A DNA stretch of 56,534 bases, taken from NCBI GenBank assembly GCA_009602725.1, contig WELB01000090.1:162239-218772 (forward strand). Reading direction: 5' to 3'. Under the pieces are notes generated by a model that ran no database searches, was not told the origin of the DNA, and was given only the letters and a program-made list of their open reading frames with translations. Positions 22,295-34,600 of this stretch are shown here, one piece after another. Source of the DNA: Spirogloea muscicola. Taxonomy: Eukaryota; Streptophyta; Zygnematophyceae; Spirogloeales; Spirogloeaceae. The position numbers and the translations under genes are program-made. How positions within the stretch are numbered: the stretch's first letter is position 1; every line of letters starts with the position of its first letter.

Positions 22295-25200
22295 ATGTTC
22301 GGCCCCAGGTTCCAGGCGTCCAAGTGGTGAGGGCCACTCAGAATATTACCAACACAGCAGCCCGTGATTTCTAACGCCAAGCCAAACATCGACTCACAAG
22401 CAATGGCAGCATCGTTAGCTCGAAGACTTCCGCACCGCGCGGCAGCCTTGCACGGCCTGGAGTTGAGGCTGCGGCGGCGTCTTCCGCCAAAGTGGCAGTC
22501 TCCGGTTCAATTCTCTTCGGTCTGGCTGTTCACAGCCCTCGCCCCCTCTGGAAGAGCCACTTTGCTGTGCTCACCGCCTCTGGCTGCCCACCTTGGGCCG
22601 CCTCTGCGCCTGGCAGCAAGACGCTGATGAAGGTTTCGGAGTCGCGCATCAAGCTCATGCGCAACAAGCTAGACGTGCAGCTGCGCCAGATGCGGCGCGA
22701 CATCGCCACCCTCCTCCGCGCGGGCCAGGAGGCCAGCGCGCAGATCAGGGTGAGGCTACCGGCGCTGCGCCGCATTGCTGGGTCCTCCTTTCTTTTCTCA
22801 GCTCGCCCAATTGTGAGGTCTTCTACTTGGTCGCTGTTGATCGTTCACCGTTTGCAACGTTACCCGATCCGTTCACAGTGCTTGACTAGTGCATGTTGGG
22901 CTGCTCCAGTCTCGCGTCTCTGTCCTACAAGTGGGCCTCCTTGAGTTCCACTTGCTCCACTTTTAGCAGAGAGGACTAACTTCCTTCCAGTCAGGCTGTT
23001 AATCTGCTAGTGACAGTGTGTCTTTGGCCCATTGGCCCGTTTGACAACAGGTGGAGCACATCATGCGCGACCAGAATATTATGGCTGCGTATGAAGTACT
23101 GGAACTTTTCTGCGAGCTCATCGTTGTCCGCCTGCCTATGATCGAGTCTAAGAAGTAAGTGGTGCACCCACTGCCTGTCATTATGTTGCTAGACAACCTC
23201 CGCAGCGCTGTTCTGATTCAAGCCAGGCAGCGGAGGGCCCTATCTGAAGCTTCCTTTCGCGCTGGTGGTGGTTGCGGCAGGGAGTGCCCGCAAGACCTTC
23301 TGGAAGCCATCTCGAGCATCATCTACGCGGCACCCCGTGTGGCGGACATTCCTGAGCTCCTCGATGCGCGGGGCCTGTTCCAGGCCAAGTACGGCAAGGA
23401 GTTTGTTGCCTCCGCCTCTTAGCTCCGCCCCGGCTGCGGCGTTAGCAGGCTGGTAGGCTGCAGCTGAGCCGGATGACTACTGTCATACAGCACCCTCTGA
23501 GACTTTTAGTAATCTACGGGAGGATCATGGACATATTGCAGACATGTTAGAAGGCTTTCAATCTGTGCCTGCTACTTGTCTTGCGGTGCTACTCTTTTTC
23601 TTATGGAAGTTTGCTAGGCTCATTCTTCTGCAGCTCTTCGGCAAAATTGTCAGTTCATATATGTCCTGCAGATAATTGAGAAGCTCTCTGTGAGGGCGCC
23701 GCCAGGCGAGCTCAAGTTGCAGCTGCTGGAGCAAATTGCGAAGGACAACAATGTGGAGTGGGACTCCAGCCGCACTGCCGAGCAGCTGTTTGAGATGCCA
23801 GAGGACCTCCTGGTAATCATTCCCGCCTGGGCCGACTCCTTCGCAAGGCACTGCAGTACGAAGATGCAGAAGAATGACAAAACGAGAAGAAGAGTAATGG
23901 TGCAAGGGAGGACATCAATGGAGGTACAGGTTTTGCATGATGTGCTCTGTCAGGTCTAGGAGTGGCGCTAATCTAATCTGGCCAGCAATTGCCACCCTGC
24001 TTGCGTGACAGAATGCAAGTTCAGCTGTCCTGGGGCCCAACTTTGCACAGACGGCTGCGGAGTTCCACGCTGCTGAAGCTCCCGTGCTTGGGCAGCAGGC
24101 TCCAGCACGGCTACCAGCAGCACAATACAACCCCACATATGTGAAACCAGCTCAAGTTGCCAATGCGGCTGTTGCTGCCGCTGCTCGTCCTCACCACAAC
24201 AACGAAGAGCCTTCTACAGAGGACCACCAGTTCATACCCTTCGTGATCCCGGCCCCCCAAGAGGCACCAACGACGGCGTACAGCCAGCAGCCGTATCACG
24301 CCACACCTCTCCTTCCGGCTGGCATGAAGTACAGCCCGCTTCTGGGCAAGCCGCCAACATCCAGCATGGACGTGGATGAGAGCCTGCCAGTGGTTGACCT
24401 GGTGCCTCCACCGCTACCACATCAGCCGCGGACGACACCTGGTGCAGTGAAGGATGAGCCCAGGGACGAAGACTTCGAGGTTTTCTCCCGGCGCTCGCAG
24501 GGCCTGGCCCACTTTGCGGACGTTGAAGCGGCGGCAGCGGCCGCTGCAGAGTCCGCTCAGCGGGCCATAGACGCTGCGAATGCGGCCGCTGGCTTCGTGA
24601 GGTCGGGGTCAGCTGCCAACAGCCTGAGCAATAGCCTTGCCTCAGGCAGCATTTCACCCTCCTCACCAGCAACGAAGCTAGAGTGGCGGGCACGCACCTC
24701 CGGCACAGACAGTGGGCCGTCACCGAAGCCCACTAGGAATCCGCCATTGTCAGCAAGGACAAAGATGTATGGTGGGGCCGAGGCAAGTCCAAAGGTGGCG
24801 CCGCAGCTGCTGAGGCCATCACGTTATGACGGCGTTAGCGACTCTGATGGCAGCGCCCCAGAGGCTTCGGAGGCAGGCAGCATTGAGAAGGACGGTAGTG
24901 ACATCAAGCGGTACAGCCCGAAGCTTGATGATGTTGAGGTGCAGTCTAGCTCTCGAAGTAGACCTTATGACAGACGCGGCAGTGGGTCCCCCATGGACCC
25001 TGTACCTTACCGTTCTGGACGTCCAGGCCAGCAGATTGAGGATGGTGATGACGAAAGCAGGTTACTGCCGCCAGTGATCAGCATTACGCCCACGTTGACG
25101 GAGGAGCAAGGCGCAGGAGGCTCCTTCAAATTCAGGGTGCCAACGCCAGAGCCGCTTTATCGGAGCGCAGCAGCCTTTGACGACTTTGTGGACTCGCCGC

Positions 25201-25997
25201 CAGCCAGGCTAGAGCGAGAGCCCTCCAGTGGTAAGTGGAAGATTGACGTATGCTTGTGGTGCAACTTCTATTATTTTCTCAGCACCATCATCATTTTACT
25301 GCTTGCAAGTCTGTGCAACATGTCGTGCATTTCTTGGGCAAACGGGGCAACTGACTGCAAGTTGCATTCATTCAATTGCATCATTGCAGTTGACAGCGAG
25401 GATATTGCACAAGCTGTTTACAATTACAGGTCCAGCCCTAGTGGTGGCTCGCGTGTTGAGAGTGGCAGATTAGGCCCCTCAGCCGATGCAGGGGTAGACA
25501 CGGGCACCAACAGGGCATGGGCGACGCAGGACAGGGATGAGCCGTACAGTCTATCGGGTGCTGGCCGTGCTGCACCTTCTAGGTCCCCCCCTCCTATCAG
25601 ACAACAGGCCTCCGAAGAACCGGGAGCTCGACATGAGATCAACACACCAGGCAACGAACATCGAGACACAAAGTATACCTGCAATGAAGGCATGTCACAA
25701 GCAAGCGGCAGGTCTGTCACCCATTACAGCAACCAAAGTGGTAGGAAAGCTCCTCTTGATGGCAGGGGCACTCGTGGCAGCAGCTTTGATGACCAGTTCG
25801 AGTGGGCTCCTGGGACTGAGAGCTCCGGCAGCCAGGGGCAGCAGGGCTCGCAGGGCAGCCGCAAAGGAGGCCACAGTGAGGCAATTCCACCACGCTCTCC
25901 CAGCAGAACATATGACGATAGTGGTGACCCGTCCATGGAACTTGGCTTTGACGACCTTACCAGTCGATTCGAAGCCCTGAAGGCTAAGATGAGGTAG
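22295..25997 (+). CDS. IST1-like protein (ESCRT-III regulator), with an in-frame TAG
   Basis: IST1 proteins bind ESCRT-III and Vps4 in multivesicular-body sorting and abscission (family knowledge). Phase-consistent exons: 22295-22326, 22617-22749, 23051-23154, 23281-23452, 23672-23812, 24012-25230, 25390-25997. The start is MFGPRFQASKCKTLMKV. The IST1 domain reads RIKLMRNKLDVQLRQMRRDI, HIMRDQNIMAAYEVLELFCE, RVADIPELLDARGLF, YGKEFVASAS, then TAG (23420-23422, codon 137), then LRPGCGVSRL and IEKLSVRAPPGELKLQLLEQ. The TAG lies where homologues usually have Glu, and conserved sequence resumes at once in the same frame and into the next exons. A long Pro/Ser/Gly-rich region follows, ending DDLTSRFEALKAKMR, typical of plant IST1-like C-termini. 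Explanations: base error, recoded/readthrough stop, or early inactivation. Total ~802 codons. Confidence 0.85.
22508..22565 (-). repeat. Hairpin repeat unit in intron 1 of the IST1-like gene
   Basis: TTCGGTCTGGCTGTTCACAG followed by CCCTCGCCCCCTCTGGAAGA, within the intron 22327-22616. Confidence 0.6.
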
Positions 25998-26540
25998 ATG
26001 CAATAAGGCCATTGATACTGTGCCCCCACTTGAAGCTGCCAGGAGGATGCTGGCTTTGATGCGGTTGTGACTTCCAAGCCTTGTAGCCAAGGGAGTAAAA
26101 CCTCGGCTACTGAGCACAACCTTCGAGGCTGTGCATTTATGAAGAGGGTCAAAGGCTGCAGTGTCCAATACAAGTGAAACTGGTGAAAGCACATCAAACT
26201 TTCTCAGATGGACTGATGGTGATGATTGAAAGCATTGTCAATGGAGGTTGCAACGCCTTTGCAGTCAAAGAAGTGATGCGTGAAGCAATCAAGCTGCAAT
26301 GGTCCTCATAATGTCAGCTCACTTGCTTACAGCACACTTCCTGAGCCATGACTTTTGAAAGCTCTGAGGGCAACCAAGCACCAACACTCTTGGGCGTCCT
26401 GATCATGGCTTTCCAAAGAGCAAACCTTGGAAGTAGACCTTCCGTCAGTGTGTCGAAGACAAGGGGAGGTCAATCACCACGGACGGCGAGTGGCTCGTGC
26501 ACAAAGACATCTGGAGTCTCTTTGTTCAAAGGGGTACCTG
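25998..26540. other. 3' flank of the IST1-like gene
   Basis: Downstream DNA with AATAAGG shortly after the stop. No conserved coding exon is recognisable. Confidence 0.4.
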
Positions 26541-26544
26541 TGCA

Positions 26545-26970
26545 GTCGTTTTAGGGCTGGCCCTCCAGCTAAACCATCACGCCCGCATTGGAGGAGCCCA
26601 ACAGCTGTCTTTGATGCGTACTTCGTCCTCGTCAATGACATCATCCGATCTTTGGGCTGGCCTTCCACAGCCCCAACCCCTCTGTGGAAGAGCCTTTCCA
26701 TAGACAACAAGTCAGGAAGTCCTTCGGAAGAGCCTCCGTTGGCCACCCGCCTATGAAGTGGTGCTCCAGCTCCCCAAGTCTGCTAGTCCGACTCGTACAT
26801 GCTCACTTACGAGTATCGAGGCCCCCCTCCAGCTGTGCTGTCGCTCAACTTTCATAGTGTCCACATGATCTGCTGCGTGCTTCAGCGCTTTTCTGGCCCC
26901 TTAGGACATTGTTCGTCTTTTCTGGGCTGGCCACTCACAGCCATCGCCCTCTACTGCAAGAGTGCTCCTC
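26545..26970 (-). repeat. Cluster of three reverse-oriented hairpin units
   Basis: At ~26550 TTTTAGGGCTGGCCCTCCAG; at ~26653 TTTGGGCTGGCCTTCCACAG then CCCC; at ~26917 TTTTCTGGGCTGGCCACTCA then CAGCCATCGCCCTCTACTG. The first has lost the right stem half. The other two keep GGGCTG/CAGCCC or GGCTG/CAGCC with an 8-base loop. Confidence 0.65.
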
Positions 26971-27263
26971 TCTGAGCCTCCTCCTACCCCAGGGCTTCGC
27001 TTTGTGATGCCCCGTGCTTTGCACTTGCTTTGCCTTTCGCATGGCCAGTGGAATGCCTCAGCTTTGGCCTCGCCTTCCACTTCCCGAGCGCAGCCTCCTC
27101 CTAATGACGGCCTGCCTCCTGACGGCCTGAATGGAGCCGGGGTACCCCCTTGCTGACGCACGTCACCATGACGGTCGACGTGGCCGTCAGCGCTGGGCAG
27201 GACGACTCTCATTGGGCGTTGGCCCGGTCTGTCGACTTGGCAATTTCTGATCAAAGTGACGAC

Positions 27264-27335
27264 GTGGTCGCCGCGTCCAGCGCCGCCGCCGCCGCCGCCA
27301 CCGCTGCCGCCGCAGCCGCTGCCGCCGCCGCGATA
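27264..27335 (+). repeat. GCC simple repeat upstream of the SMP gene
   Basis: A near-continuous run of GCC triplets within a GC island just 5' of the ATG at 27409. Read as protein it would be poly-Ala, but the frame lacks conserved sequence and is better read as 5' UTR. Confidence 0.55.
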
Positions 27336-27408
27336 TCCGGCGAGGAGCGCGCCAACAAGCGACGCTTAGCGGCGGACGAGCGCTCCGCCTCGGCAGGGGG
27401 CCGGCGCG

Positions 27409-28430
27409 ATGGCGGAGGCGCAGCTCGGCAAGTTCGAGGGCGAGACGCAGGAGCTGCACGGGCACCCGATCACCAAGGAGGAGGCGGCGGCCATCCAGGT
27501 GTGCTCTCGGCTCGCGCCGCGCCCGCTGCGCCGCCTGCTGCGCCGCAACGCCCGGCGGCGACGGGGCCTAAGNCGCCCGCTGCGCCGCAACGCCCGGCGG
27601 CGACGGGCCTTGGAGCGGCGCCGCCAGCGCCGGGCTGTTGCAAGGCCGCTGACGAGTGAGCCTGTGTCGTCAGGCTGAGGAGGCGGCGGCGGGCCACGAC
27701 ACGGGCAAGGGCAGCTACGCGGCGCGCGCACGGTCCGCGGCGTCCGTCAACGTGAGGGAGGAGCGCGTGCCGCAGAGCGCGCTCGGCGGCGTCGCGCCGT
27801 TCCACGAGGAGCCATACACGACGGAGCTCCGTGAGCACGGGCATGTGAGCATATATGCTCTGCTCGTGACGGCCTGCGTCCGTAGTCTCTCGCGGTCTCT
27901 TCCAGGGACAGTCGTTCGAGTCTCAACTGCAAGCTCTGACTTGGCCGTCTTCTACATATGTCCCTTACATTTATCTCCTCTCAACACATTCGCAAGTAAA
28001 GCATCACAATGACAGCAGCACCCATCATTGCAGAAGCCGTGGATTAGCTAGAGTTCGCTTTGTCAAAGTCAGCTGCTTTTTGGCAACAGCAGGACAATGA
28101 TCCCCGTCTGGCTTGTTTTGTCAGGAGATTGGTGGGAAGCAAGACGAGAAGAGGGAAATACTGGGCAAATTGATCACGCATGAGGATGCCAGCAAGATCC
28201 ACAAGATGGAGACGCGCCTGGGCAATGATACGGGCACAGGGACCCTGGCTTCGCGCGTGGCATCAGCAGCATCCGCGAACGTGAAAGAGGGGCGTGTAGC
28301 CTCTGAGGATTCTCCTGCAGGATCGGCAAATGCTGGTGAGAAGCACCTCCCAGCACAAGCCTTGTTCTTGAGGATGTACATGTATACATTGTCTGCACTC
28401 TTGCTGATGCTTCCTGGGCTGATTATATGA
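27409..28430 (+). CDS. SMP-family (seed maturation protein type) LEA-like protein
   Basis: LEA proteins of the SMP family are hydrophilic proteins linked to desiccation and cold tolerance. Exon 1 (27409-27498) encodes 30 residues from MAEAQLGKFEG, with HGHPITKEEAAAIQ. Exon 2 (27674-27844) continues AEEAAAGHDTGKGSYAARAR and SAASVN. Exon 3 starts at 28125 (EIGGKQDEK) and carries a second copy of the motif: LITHEDASKIHKMETRLG, GTGTLASRVASAASAN. The pattern (acidic residue, AAxIQ/SKIH, G-rich turn, A/S-rich helix ending SAAS-x-N) fits two SMP repeats. The phases agree. The frame in exon 3 remains open to TGA at 28428-28430 with a hydrophobic end, but a donor-like GGTGAGAAG near 28333 may end the exon earlier, so the C-terminus is uncertain. 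Confidence 0.75.
27520..27615. other. Ambiguous base flanked by a direct duplication
   Basis: A single N at 27573 sits between two nearly identical blocks of about 35 bases beginning CGCCCGCTGCGCCGC and containing CGCCCGGCGGCGACGGG. It lies inside intron 1 of the SMP gene. It looks like an assembly join over GC-rich DNA rather than a biological repeat. Confidence 0.6.
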
Positions 28431-29430
28431 TGCGAAGCTCCTAGTCAATATATTAGACATTCATACCTTATTTAAGTGAGGTGCATAGAGATGAGACAGC
28501 TAGCTTTGTTGACATCCTTCACTTTCCTGCTGCTGCAACTTGCAGCTGCCATGATCAAGTCCTTGGATACTGGTGCATGAGGGCAACACCTTGGGAGCAT
28601 TGGCACACATAATAGACAAGCAGATACATTGCTACCCTCTGAAAATTTGTGTGAATAATGAAGCCTTGCAGGTGTTTTCTTCTGCATTGCGCCACACTCA
28701 GCTGTAGCTTCCCTTCGCTAGGGCTATGCATTGGTGGTCATCAGTCCAATACGCGCTCTTGATTCAAGAGTGTCAACATCCGTTGTTGACTTACGTTGTG
28801 TAACACCCTAATCGACACGTTCTAGTGGAAAATTTCTAGTCCATCCAGGCTATGTGATGGCTACTGTCATGCTCCTGTTTTGTTTTCAACGTCGCCGGGC
28901 GCTGACCTGCATGCCTTTGGTAGTGCTTCCCTGCTGTGGGGACATTCACCATTGATGTCAAGTTGCTTTGCCTTAACTGACAAGGATTAAGTCTGGAATA
29001 AACTGTCCTTGTAGATTGAGGAAGCTTGTCCAAGCTGTACAGATCCTTGTAGTTGTCTAATTTTTATGACCTGTGTGGAAGGCATGAGATAAATTATGCA
29101 GAAATGAGCAGTCTCGAGTTGAGTTCATGATCACATGTTGTCCCTAAGTTCATGTAAAAACTTCACATTTCAAGCTGGGCTCACAGTGGTTCAAAGTGAA
29201 AGTAACAGTCCTATTCCTTGAACATTGAAGTTGAACATTGAAGTTGTGTAGGCAGTCTGCTCCGTCCACTTGCGGGCAGGCTACGCCTTGGCCGCTGCAT
29301 CCGGATCTCCTCAGGGCGATGCCTTTCCGCCCTTATTTAATCTAATCTGCACTTGCTGATATAAGCTTATTGAGCGTCCACTCGCAGAAGTCACGGAGAG
29401 TAAGTTCGTGCTTCTTCCTCATCCTGGCGC
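28431..29430. other. Intergenic or 3' flank, nothing conserved
   Basis: Moderately AT-rich DNA. The only local feature seen is a short tandem duplication at about 29216-29246 (TTGAACATTGAAG twice). Candidate 3' exons of the SMP gene cannot be excluded. Confidence 0.4.
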
Positions 29431-29434
29431 CTTT

Positions 29435-29520
29435 CAGCCCTTCCTTTGGATGGCCTCTCATAGTCATTGCCTTACATGGGAGAAGTAATTCCTTTCATTC
29501 TTTTCCACAGCCCTCGCCAC
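29435..29520 (-). repeat. Degenerate hairpin repeat units
   Basis: TTGGATGGCCTCTCATAGTC followed by ATTGCCTTACATGG, and CACAGCCCTCGCCACCTTCG. These are diverged copies of the unit, recognisable by order and spacing only. Confidence 0.4.
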
Positions 29521-30052
29521 CTTCGATGTAGCCACTTCCTGTCTTAGAAGCTGTTGGCCAAGACCGGGCTTGGGAGTTGGGTGCAGTGACGCCAGGAGAG
29601 AGACGCAGCTCAGCTGCTGCCTGCTGCTGCAGCCCGTCGCTGTTGCTCGCTGCCGGCAAGCTCTGGAAGTTGCCCGTGGCTACACCCTTCGTGAGGACAG
29701 TTGCTGACTTGTGCCCCAGAGGTAGAGTCGCTCCCTGCTAGCAATGCCTTAGGGCAAGATTCCTGCTGCGCTGTGTGCTTTGTGTGGCGCGTTGACACTA
29801 AATCCTAATCGTGAAGGCAAAGGTAAAAGTGAGTGCTTCTCCGTACCTCCTTCATGGCATCCTCAGCTGCATGGTGTGATTGCACTGTTTTGGCTAAGTC
29901 GGACGTCTTGTCTCCAGTCCAGTAGGACGCTCCCTGCAAAAGCTACTGCAAGCTCGTGGTATGCTGCAGGCTCGTTGGCTCAGGTCAACTGCATGCGCCT
30001 AGTCGTTCTGCTGTAGCAGACCTAGGCAGTCGCTTGCACTGGCAAGCTGGCC

Positions 30053-30163
30053 ATGCCGTCGCTGCCGCCTCCGATCACCAAGACACAGCCGGAGGGCAAT
30101 GTTGCACCTCCAAGTGAGTACATACCAACCCAACAGAGAGGGCCAGAGAGCCCGCGGTGCTGA
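30053..30163 (+). CDS. Small open frame of unknown significance (36 codons)
   Basis: Starts MPSLPPPITKTQPEGNVAPP and ends with TGA at 30161-30163. It contains a good splice donor (CCAA then GTGAGT) at codon 20, so it might instead be a first exon. No downstream partner exon is evident and the sequence is not recognised. Could be chance. Confidence 0.2.
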   Translation: MPSLPPPITKTQPEGNVAPPSEYIPTQQRGPESPRC

Positions 30164-30439
30164 TCTTGTCCCGGCCATCCCGAATGGAAATGGCTCAGGA
30201 CACCACTAGTCGTCAGTCCTTGGGATAGCCACCCACGTACAGGTGGGCGTCTGGACATAGCTCTTGCTCATATGTGAGCACCTAGCTGTCTCAGACTTCT
30301 CGTATAGTACTTTTAGATGATAGAAAGGTACAGTTCCTGCAAGGTAAGGCAACGGCCTATCTGAAGGAACATCCAGAAAAAGTATTTGGCTGCTGCCCCT
30401 CCCTCTGTCGGGGGCACCCTCCGGCCCTTTCAGCCCTTG

Positions 30440-30875
30440 TTCACTACTACTGTGGACTCTTTGGACTGGCCTCACAGCCAGCAGCGCCACTTCTTCTCAC
30501 AGCCAGTGTGCCTTACATTGGGAGAGCTGTTTCATTACGCGAGCCGCTGGAGTGGTGTAGTGTCCACCCGTGTTGTGGTGTGGCCCGTGGCCCGTTCTCT
30601 CCAGTCCTCCACTTCGGGCAGGCAGGCCATTCTATTTTCATGAGAAAGTAAGCTAGCTCATCCAAAGGTGGGGCGAGGGTTGCGAAAGCCAGCCCGAAGG
30701 GGATGACAAGGTTCACATGCCCACCGACGCTTTCTTCAACGGCCCCTTAGGACCTTTTTTCTTTCTGGGCTGGCCATTCACAGCCCCCGCCCCGTTGGAA
30801 TAGAAGGAAGTGGCTTGCCCAAAAGGGGGCAGGGGCTGTAAAAGCTAGAAGAGCCCCCGCCCCGATGGAAGAGCT
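30440..30875. repeat. Cluster of hairpin repeat units, both orientations
   Basis: At ~30460 TTTGGACTGGCCTCACAGCC (reverse). At ~30670 GGGGCGAGGGTTGCGAAAGC, CAGCCCGAAGGGGATGACAA (forward). At ~30765 CTTTCTGGGCTGGCCATTCA, CAGCCCCCGCCCCGTTGG (reverse). At ~30825 GGGGGCAGGGGCTGTAAAAG (forward, partly decayed). This is the densest mixed-orientation cluster in the window. Confidence 0.6.
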
Positions 30876-30889
30876 CACTTCATTTTCCT

Positions 30890-31346
30890 CAACGGCTAGG
30901 AGACGGCTAGGAGACGGCAGCCGAGCCGGCGGCAAGAAGGAAAGAAGAAGGAAAGAACCGGCCCCCCGGACGCCGCGACGAAGGGGCCCGCCCCCGTCCC
31001 ATCCAAGAGAGCCGCTCCGATTGGGGCGCCGGCGACGTTACCCCGGCCTTCTCGCCGCCTCCGCGCCGGCGGCGCGGGAGTGCTCGCCCGCCCGTCCCCC
31101 AGATTCACCCAATTCACGTGATTGGGTGAACCTGGCTGGATTCCACGGCCGCTCTTTTACCATCGGCAGCCGCATCCTTTTTCCCTTTTCTTTTCACTCG
31201 ACTCTGCCTGAACAATGTATTGGCTTGAATTGGCCTCCCTTTCAATTCATGCGCCCCGCGCGCCTTCTCTCTTTTCCCTTTCTTCTTTCCCCTTTCTGAT
31301 CCACCCCCCTTCCCCCGCTGATCCAAGTCCCCGCCGGCGCCGCCAA

Positions 31347-31379
<33 letters not shown>

Positions 31380-31620
31380 TGCCGTCTTTTCTCCGCGGTC
31401 AGGATTGCCCGCGCTCTCTCTGCCGGCGCCGAGGCCGGTCTCGCGGTCGCCGGAGCGCCTACGGACCAGCGGCCCTCGCGGCCCCTGCTGCAGACCAGGC
31501 GTGGCCCTGCTAAGCTGCGACGCGAGGGCTGTGGCTCGCCCGCTCTCCGCCTGCGTCGTGGTGGTGGCCGTCGACGTCTGCGGCGGGCTCGGCGTTATAG
31601 CGCTCTTGGAGACGTGATCT
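30890..31620. other. GC-rich island with GCC repeats upstream of the membrane-protein gene
   Basis: A strongly GC-rich stretch, with a CCG/GCC run at about 31340-31385, between the repeat cluster and the start codon at 31674. Open frames here are Arg/Pro/Ala composition artefacts. Likely promoter or 5' UTR. Confidence 0.45.
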
Positions 31621-31673
31621 AGCTGCACGAGTCGTGGAGCAGCGGCCGTGCAGCTGGCCATTTGCTGACAGTG

Positions 31674-34600
31674 ATGCGCCGGCAGGCGTCCGCGGTCTCG
31701 CTCGTCATGGCGCGGCCGCGCAATGCAGCTCCTTCGGCTGCCTTGAGCTTCATCCTGGCCGCGGCTGTTCTACTACCTTGCGCCCTTACTGGCGTCTCCG
31801 CCAGCACTGGCGTCTCCGCACTGAGACAGCCCCTTGACGCCGGCCTACTCTCTGAACAGCAACTTCGAGGTTTGTAGACGAGCGAATGCATGTTAGCTGC
31901 GCATGCTCACGATAGCCCATTACGCTGGGCGGGTCAGAGGCGCTGTAAGGCCGACTTTGGACGAGGTTCCACTTTTCCAACTTCAAATGCCAGCAGCAGC
32001 GTAGATGCTGTGTGGCAATGCTCGTAGCTGCAGGCTCATGGTCAGCTGGACGCGGTAGTCGATAGTCAAAATCAAGTTACAGAGACAATGTGCAGTCAAG
32101 GGAGGTCTGCAAGCATGCCAATGCACCCTGCCCCAGTGAGGTCACAACAACACCAGCGACCTGCCACCCTCTTGTGGCAGTATGGGCCCCACTACGAAGT
32201 GGCTTCAGTGAACTTCCTGCAAATATTCGCAAAGGCTTGGCGAGGCTGTTCGAGCATGCAGCCGAGGACAGAGGAGAGGCCACATTGCTAATGCAGAGTC
32301 TCCTTATTGTGCAGTTGATGTCCATGCCAGACGCCACTTGCTACAGACACCCGCGCTGCCTGCGGGCCCCCCTCCTCCTCTGGTTATCCTCGCTGCACAC
32401 CAAACAAGGAGGACAGATCCTCTTGGGAGCTTCGAGACGTACAATGGAGGGTGGGATGTAACCAACAAGCACTACTGGGGTGTAAGTCCTCACGGACCTG
32501 CACTTATTTAGATGGTAGATTGTGCCTGTGATATTGGCTCCAGCTGTATCCGAGCAACGGCTTCAAGTGTCTCCCGATTCTGATCTGCACAACATTCATT
32601 AGTGTTACCAAGCCTCCATAGCGTAGACTTCATTGCTTGAATTGCTGTCAGGAGCATCTCTCCTCCCTCCTAAACAGTGCCTGGCACCACACTCATGAGT
32701 TACTGCTGTACCTTGCTGATATAGATTTCTGCATATGTGCTTGCAGTCTGTGGCCTGGACTGGACTTCCCCTATACTGCGTGGCTATTGGTTGGGTGCTA
32801 CTTGGCGTTCTCTTTGTGTGTATACCTCTGTTCATGTGCTGTTTCTGTAGGAGAAGGGAGCCCTCCCTGAAGACCTACAGTGAGAGCCAAGTCTGCGTCT
32901 TCAAATGGCTTGCTGTATTTGGTATCCTCATCGCAGCGTAAGCATGTCCCTCTCTGACCTACCTCCAGCTGCATTGTGGATTTGCAAGTCAAAGGGGCAT
33001 AACGTGAGATATGTAATGCGATTCACAATGAAGGAAAGAGTTTGCTAGCACTGAGCTGCCATGTCAAGGTCGGATAGTCCAGTAGGATTCATTCCCAGAC
33101 CGTGCTGACAGTGTGCAGATTCCATAGCTACTGAGTCATGATGATTCAGTTGTTCTCTTGTCAGACCTATCTGATAGATATCTTTGGAGCTGAAAGGATG
33201 ATGAACAGTCATGAAAGCCTTCTCTTCAATATGGAACTGCAGGGGTGGTCTCGGTTATATGGCATATGGAGATGTCAGGTTCCATGATGCATTGAACAAG
33301 TCAGTGGACGTGATCATCAAGGAGGCCGACTTTGCACTCAATGTCGTACAGAATGCCACCTTCCTGCTGTGGCAGGCTGGCAATGCTGATGTTGCTGGCA
33401 GTGTCCTCTCATGTAAGTATGCATATTCTGCATCTCAGGTCTGTTTAGCTGATGCACAGCTTCACATCTTTGATGGGCCGGTATCAGTACTCTGGCTTTT
33501 CTTTCCTTGGCAACTGAGTGTATGGTATGGTTACTGTGTATAAGATACTCATGACTCGCAGTGGTCCTGTCAGTGTCATGCTCTTCTTCGGATTTTGTAT
33601 AAGAGCATTCATTAATTACACGAAATGGGTCCACCTTTGTGTCTGTCAGCTGCAGAGGCAGACAAGATTGCTACTGTGTCAGCAGAAGTGAACCAGGCTG
33701 CAGTCGACGTGCAGCGTCAAGTGCATCATCGCAAACATCAGATAGATGACCTTCTTGATGCAATGTATGTTTGGTGCATTGTATCAACTCCATGTGGCAT
33801 TGTTATCCTTTGTGCACAAATTTACAAGGACCAATGTTCGCGGACTTGTTGCTTGTATTCATTGCAGACATCAACAGAGCCAGAGTTTCTGTCTTTGTTA
33901 TTATATGTCCACATTCTTCAGGAATGCAGGTAGCACAGCAGACTTCAAGCTGAATTGGCATGTCGCTTTGGCAGATGGTGGACTTTGTTAGCTGTTGGTG
34001 TATTTCTTCTCATTATACTCTTACTTTGCCTAGGTAAGCAACAAACATCCGACTTATTTGATTTGATTTCAAAATGTTCATACTGCTTATGGCTTGTGCA
34101 AAGGGATGTAAATTGATTCTCCAAATTCACAGCAGTAATGGATGAACCCCACAGATTGTGTCCCATCTGACAGCAGCCCAATGATTCTTGTCACAGTATT
34201 TATTTTTCGTCGTCATACGCGATTTGGTTGCATGTAAGCTCCAATGTACCACAAGTGTGTAGCATGGCTTTGCAGCTGCATGATCTTGGCACCAAGTTGA
34301 TGTCCATGCATGCTGGCCTGCTTCACTGACGAGTCTCAACCTTCACTGGTCTTTTCTGACATCCAACCCTCAATGGTCCTGTTTGCTCTTACTACAGCGC
34401 TCTTGTGGTTGTGTACCTCATCATCATCGTCACAATTCTGTTGACGGGGATCTTCTTGATGGCCCAGAAGTGAGTTGCTCCTAGCCGTCACTGGGCTGCT
34501 CAACGGTAGTGCTTCTCGTCAGCTGCTTTGATGGGGTTGCCTAAGCTTGTACTACAAGTATCTGGAGTACGAGAATTATCATGGTTGCCTGCTTGCTTTG

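Noticed and set aside
23419-23422. Genetic code change (TAG as a sense codon)
   Set aside because: The TAG is an isolated case. TAG also serves as the ordinary stop of PRP22, the SPP-like gene and the small basic gene, and conserved exons elsewhere show no internal TAG/TAA.
25231-25389. Hydrophobic stretch within the IST1-like reading frame, looking like a membrane segment
   Set aside because: It is bounded by GTAAGT and TTGCAG and is a 159-base intron that happens to stay in frame.
27170-27406. Open frame with poly-Ala upstream of the SMP start
   Set aside because: It is produced by the GCC repeat, is in a different context from the conserved MAEAQLGK start, and has no conserved residues.
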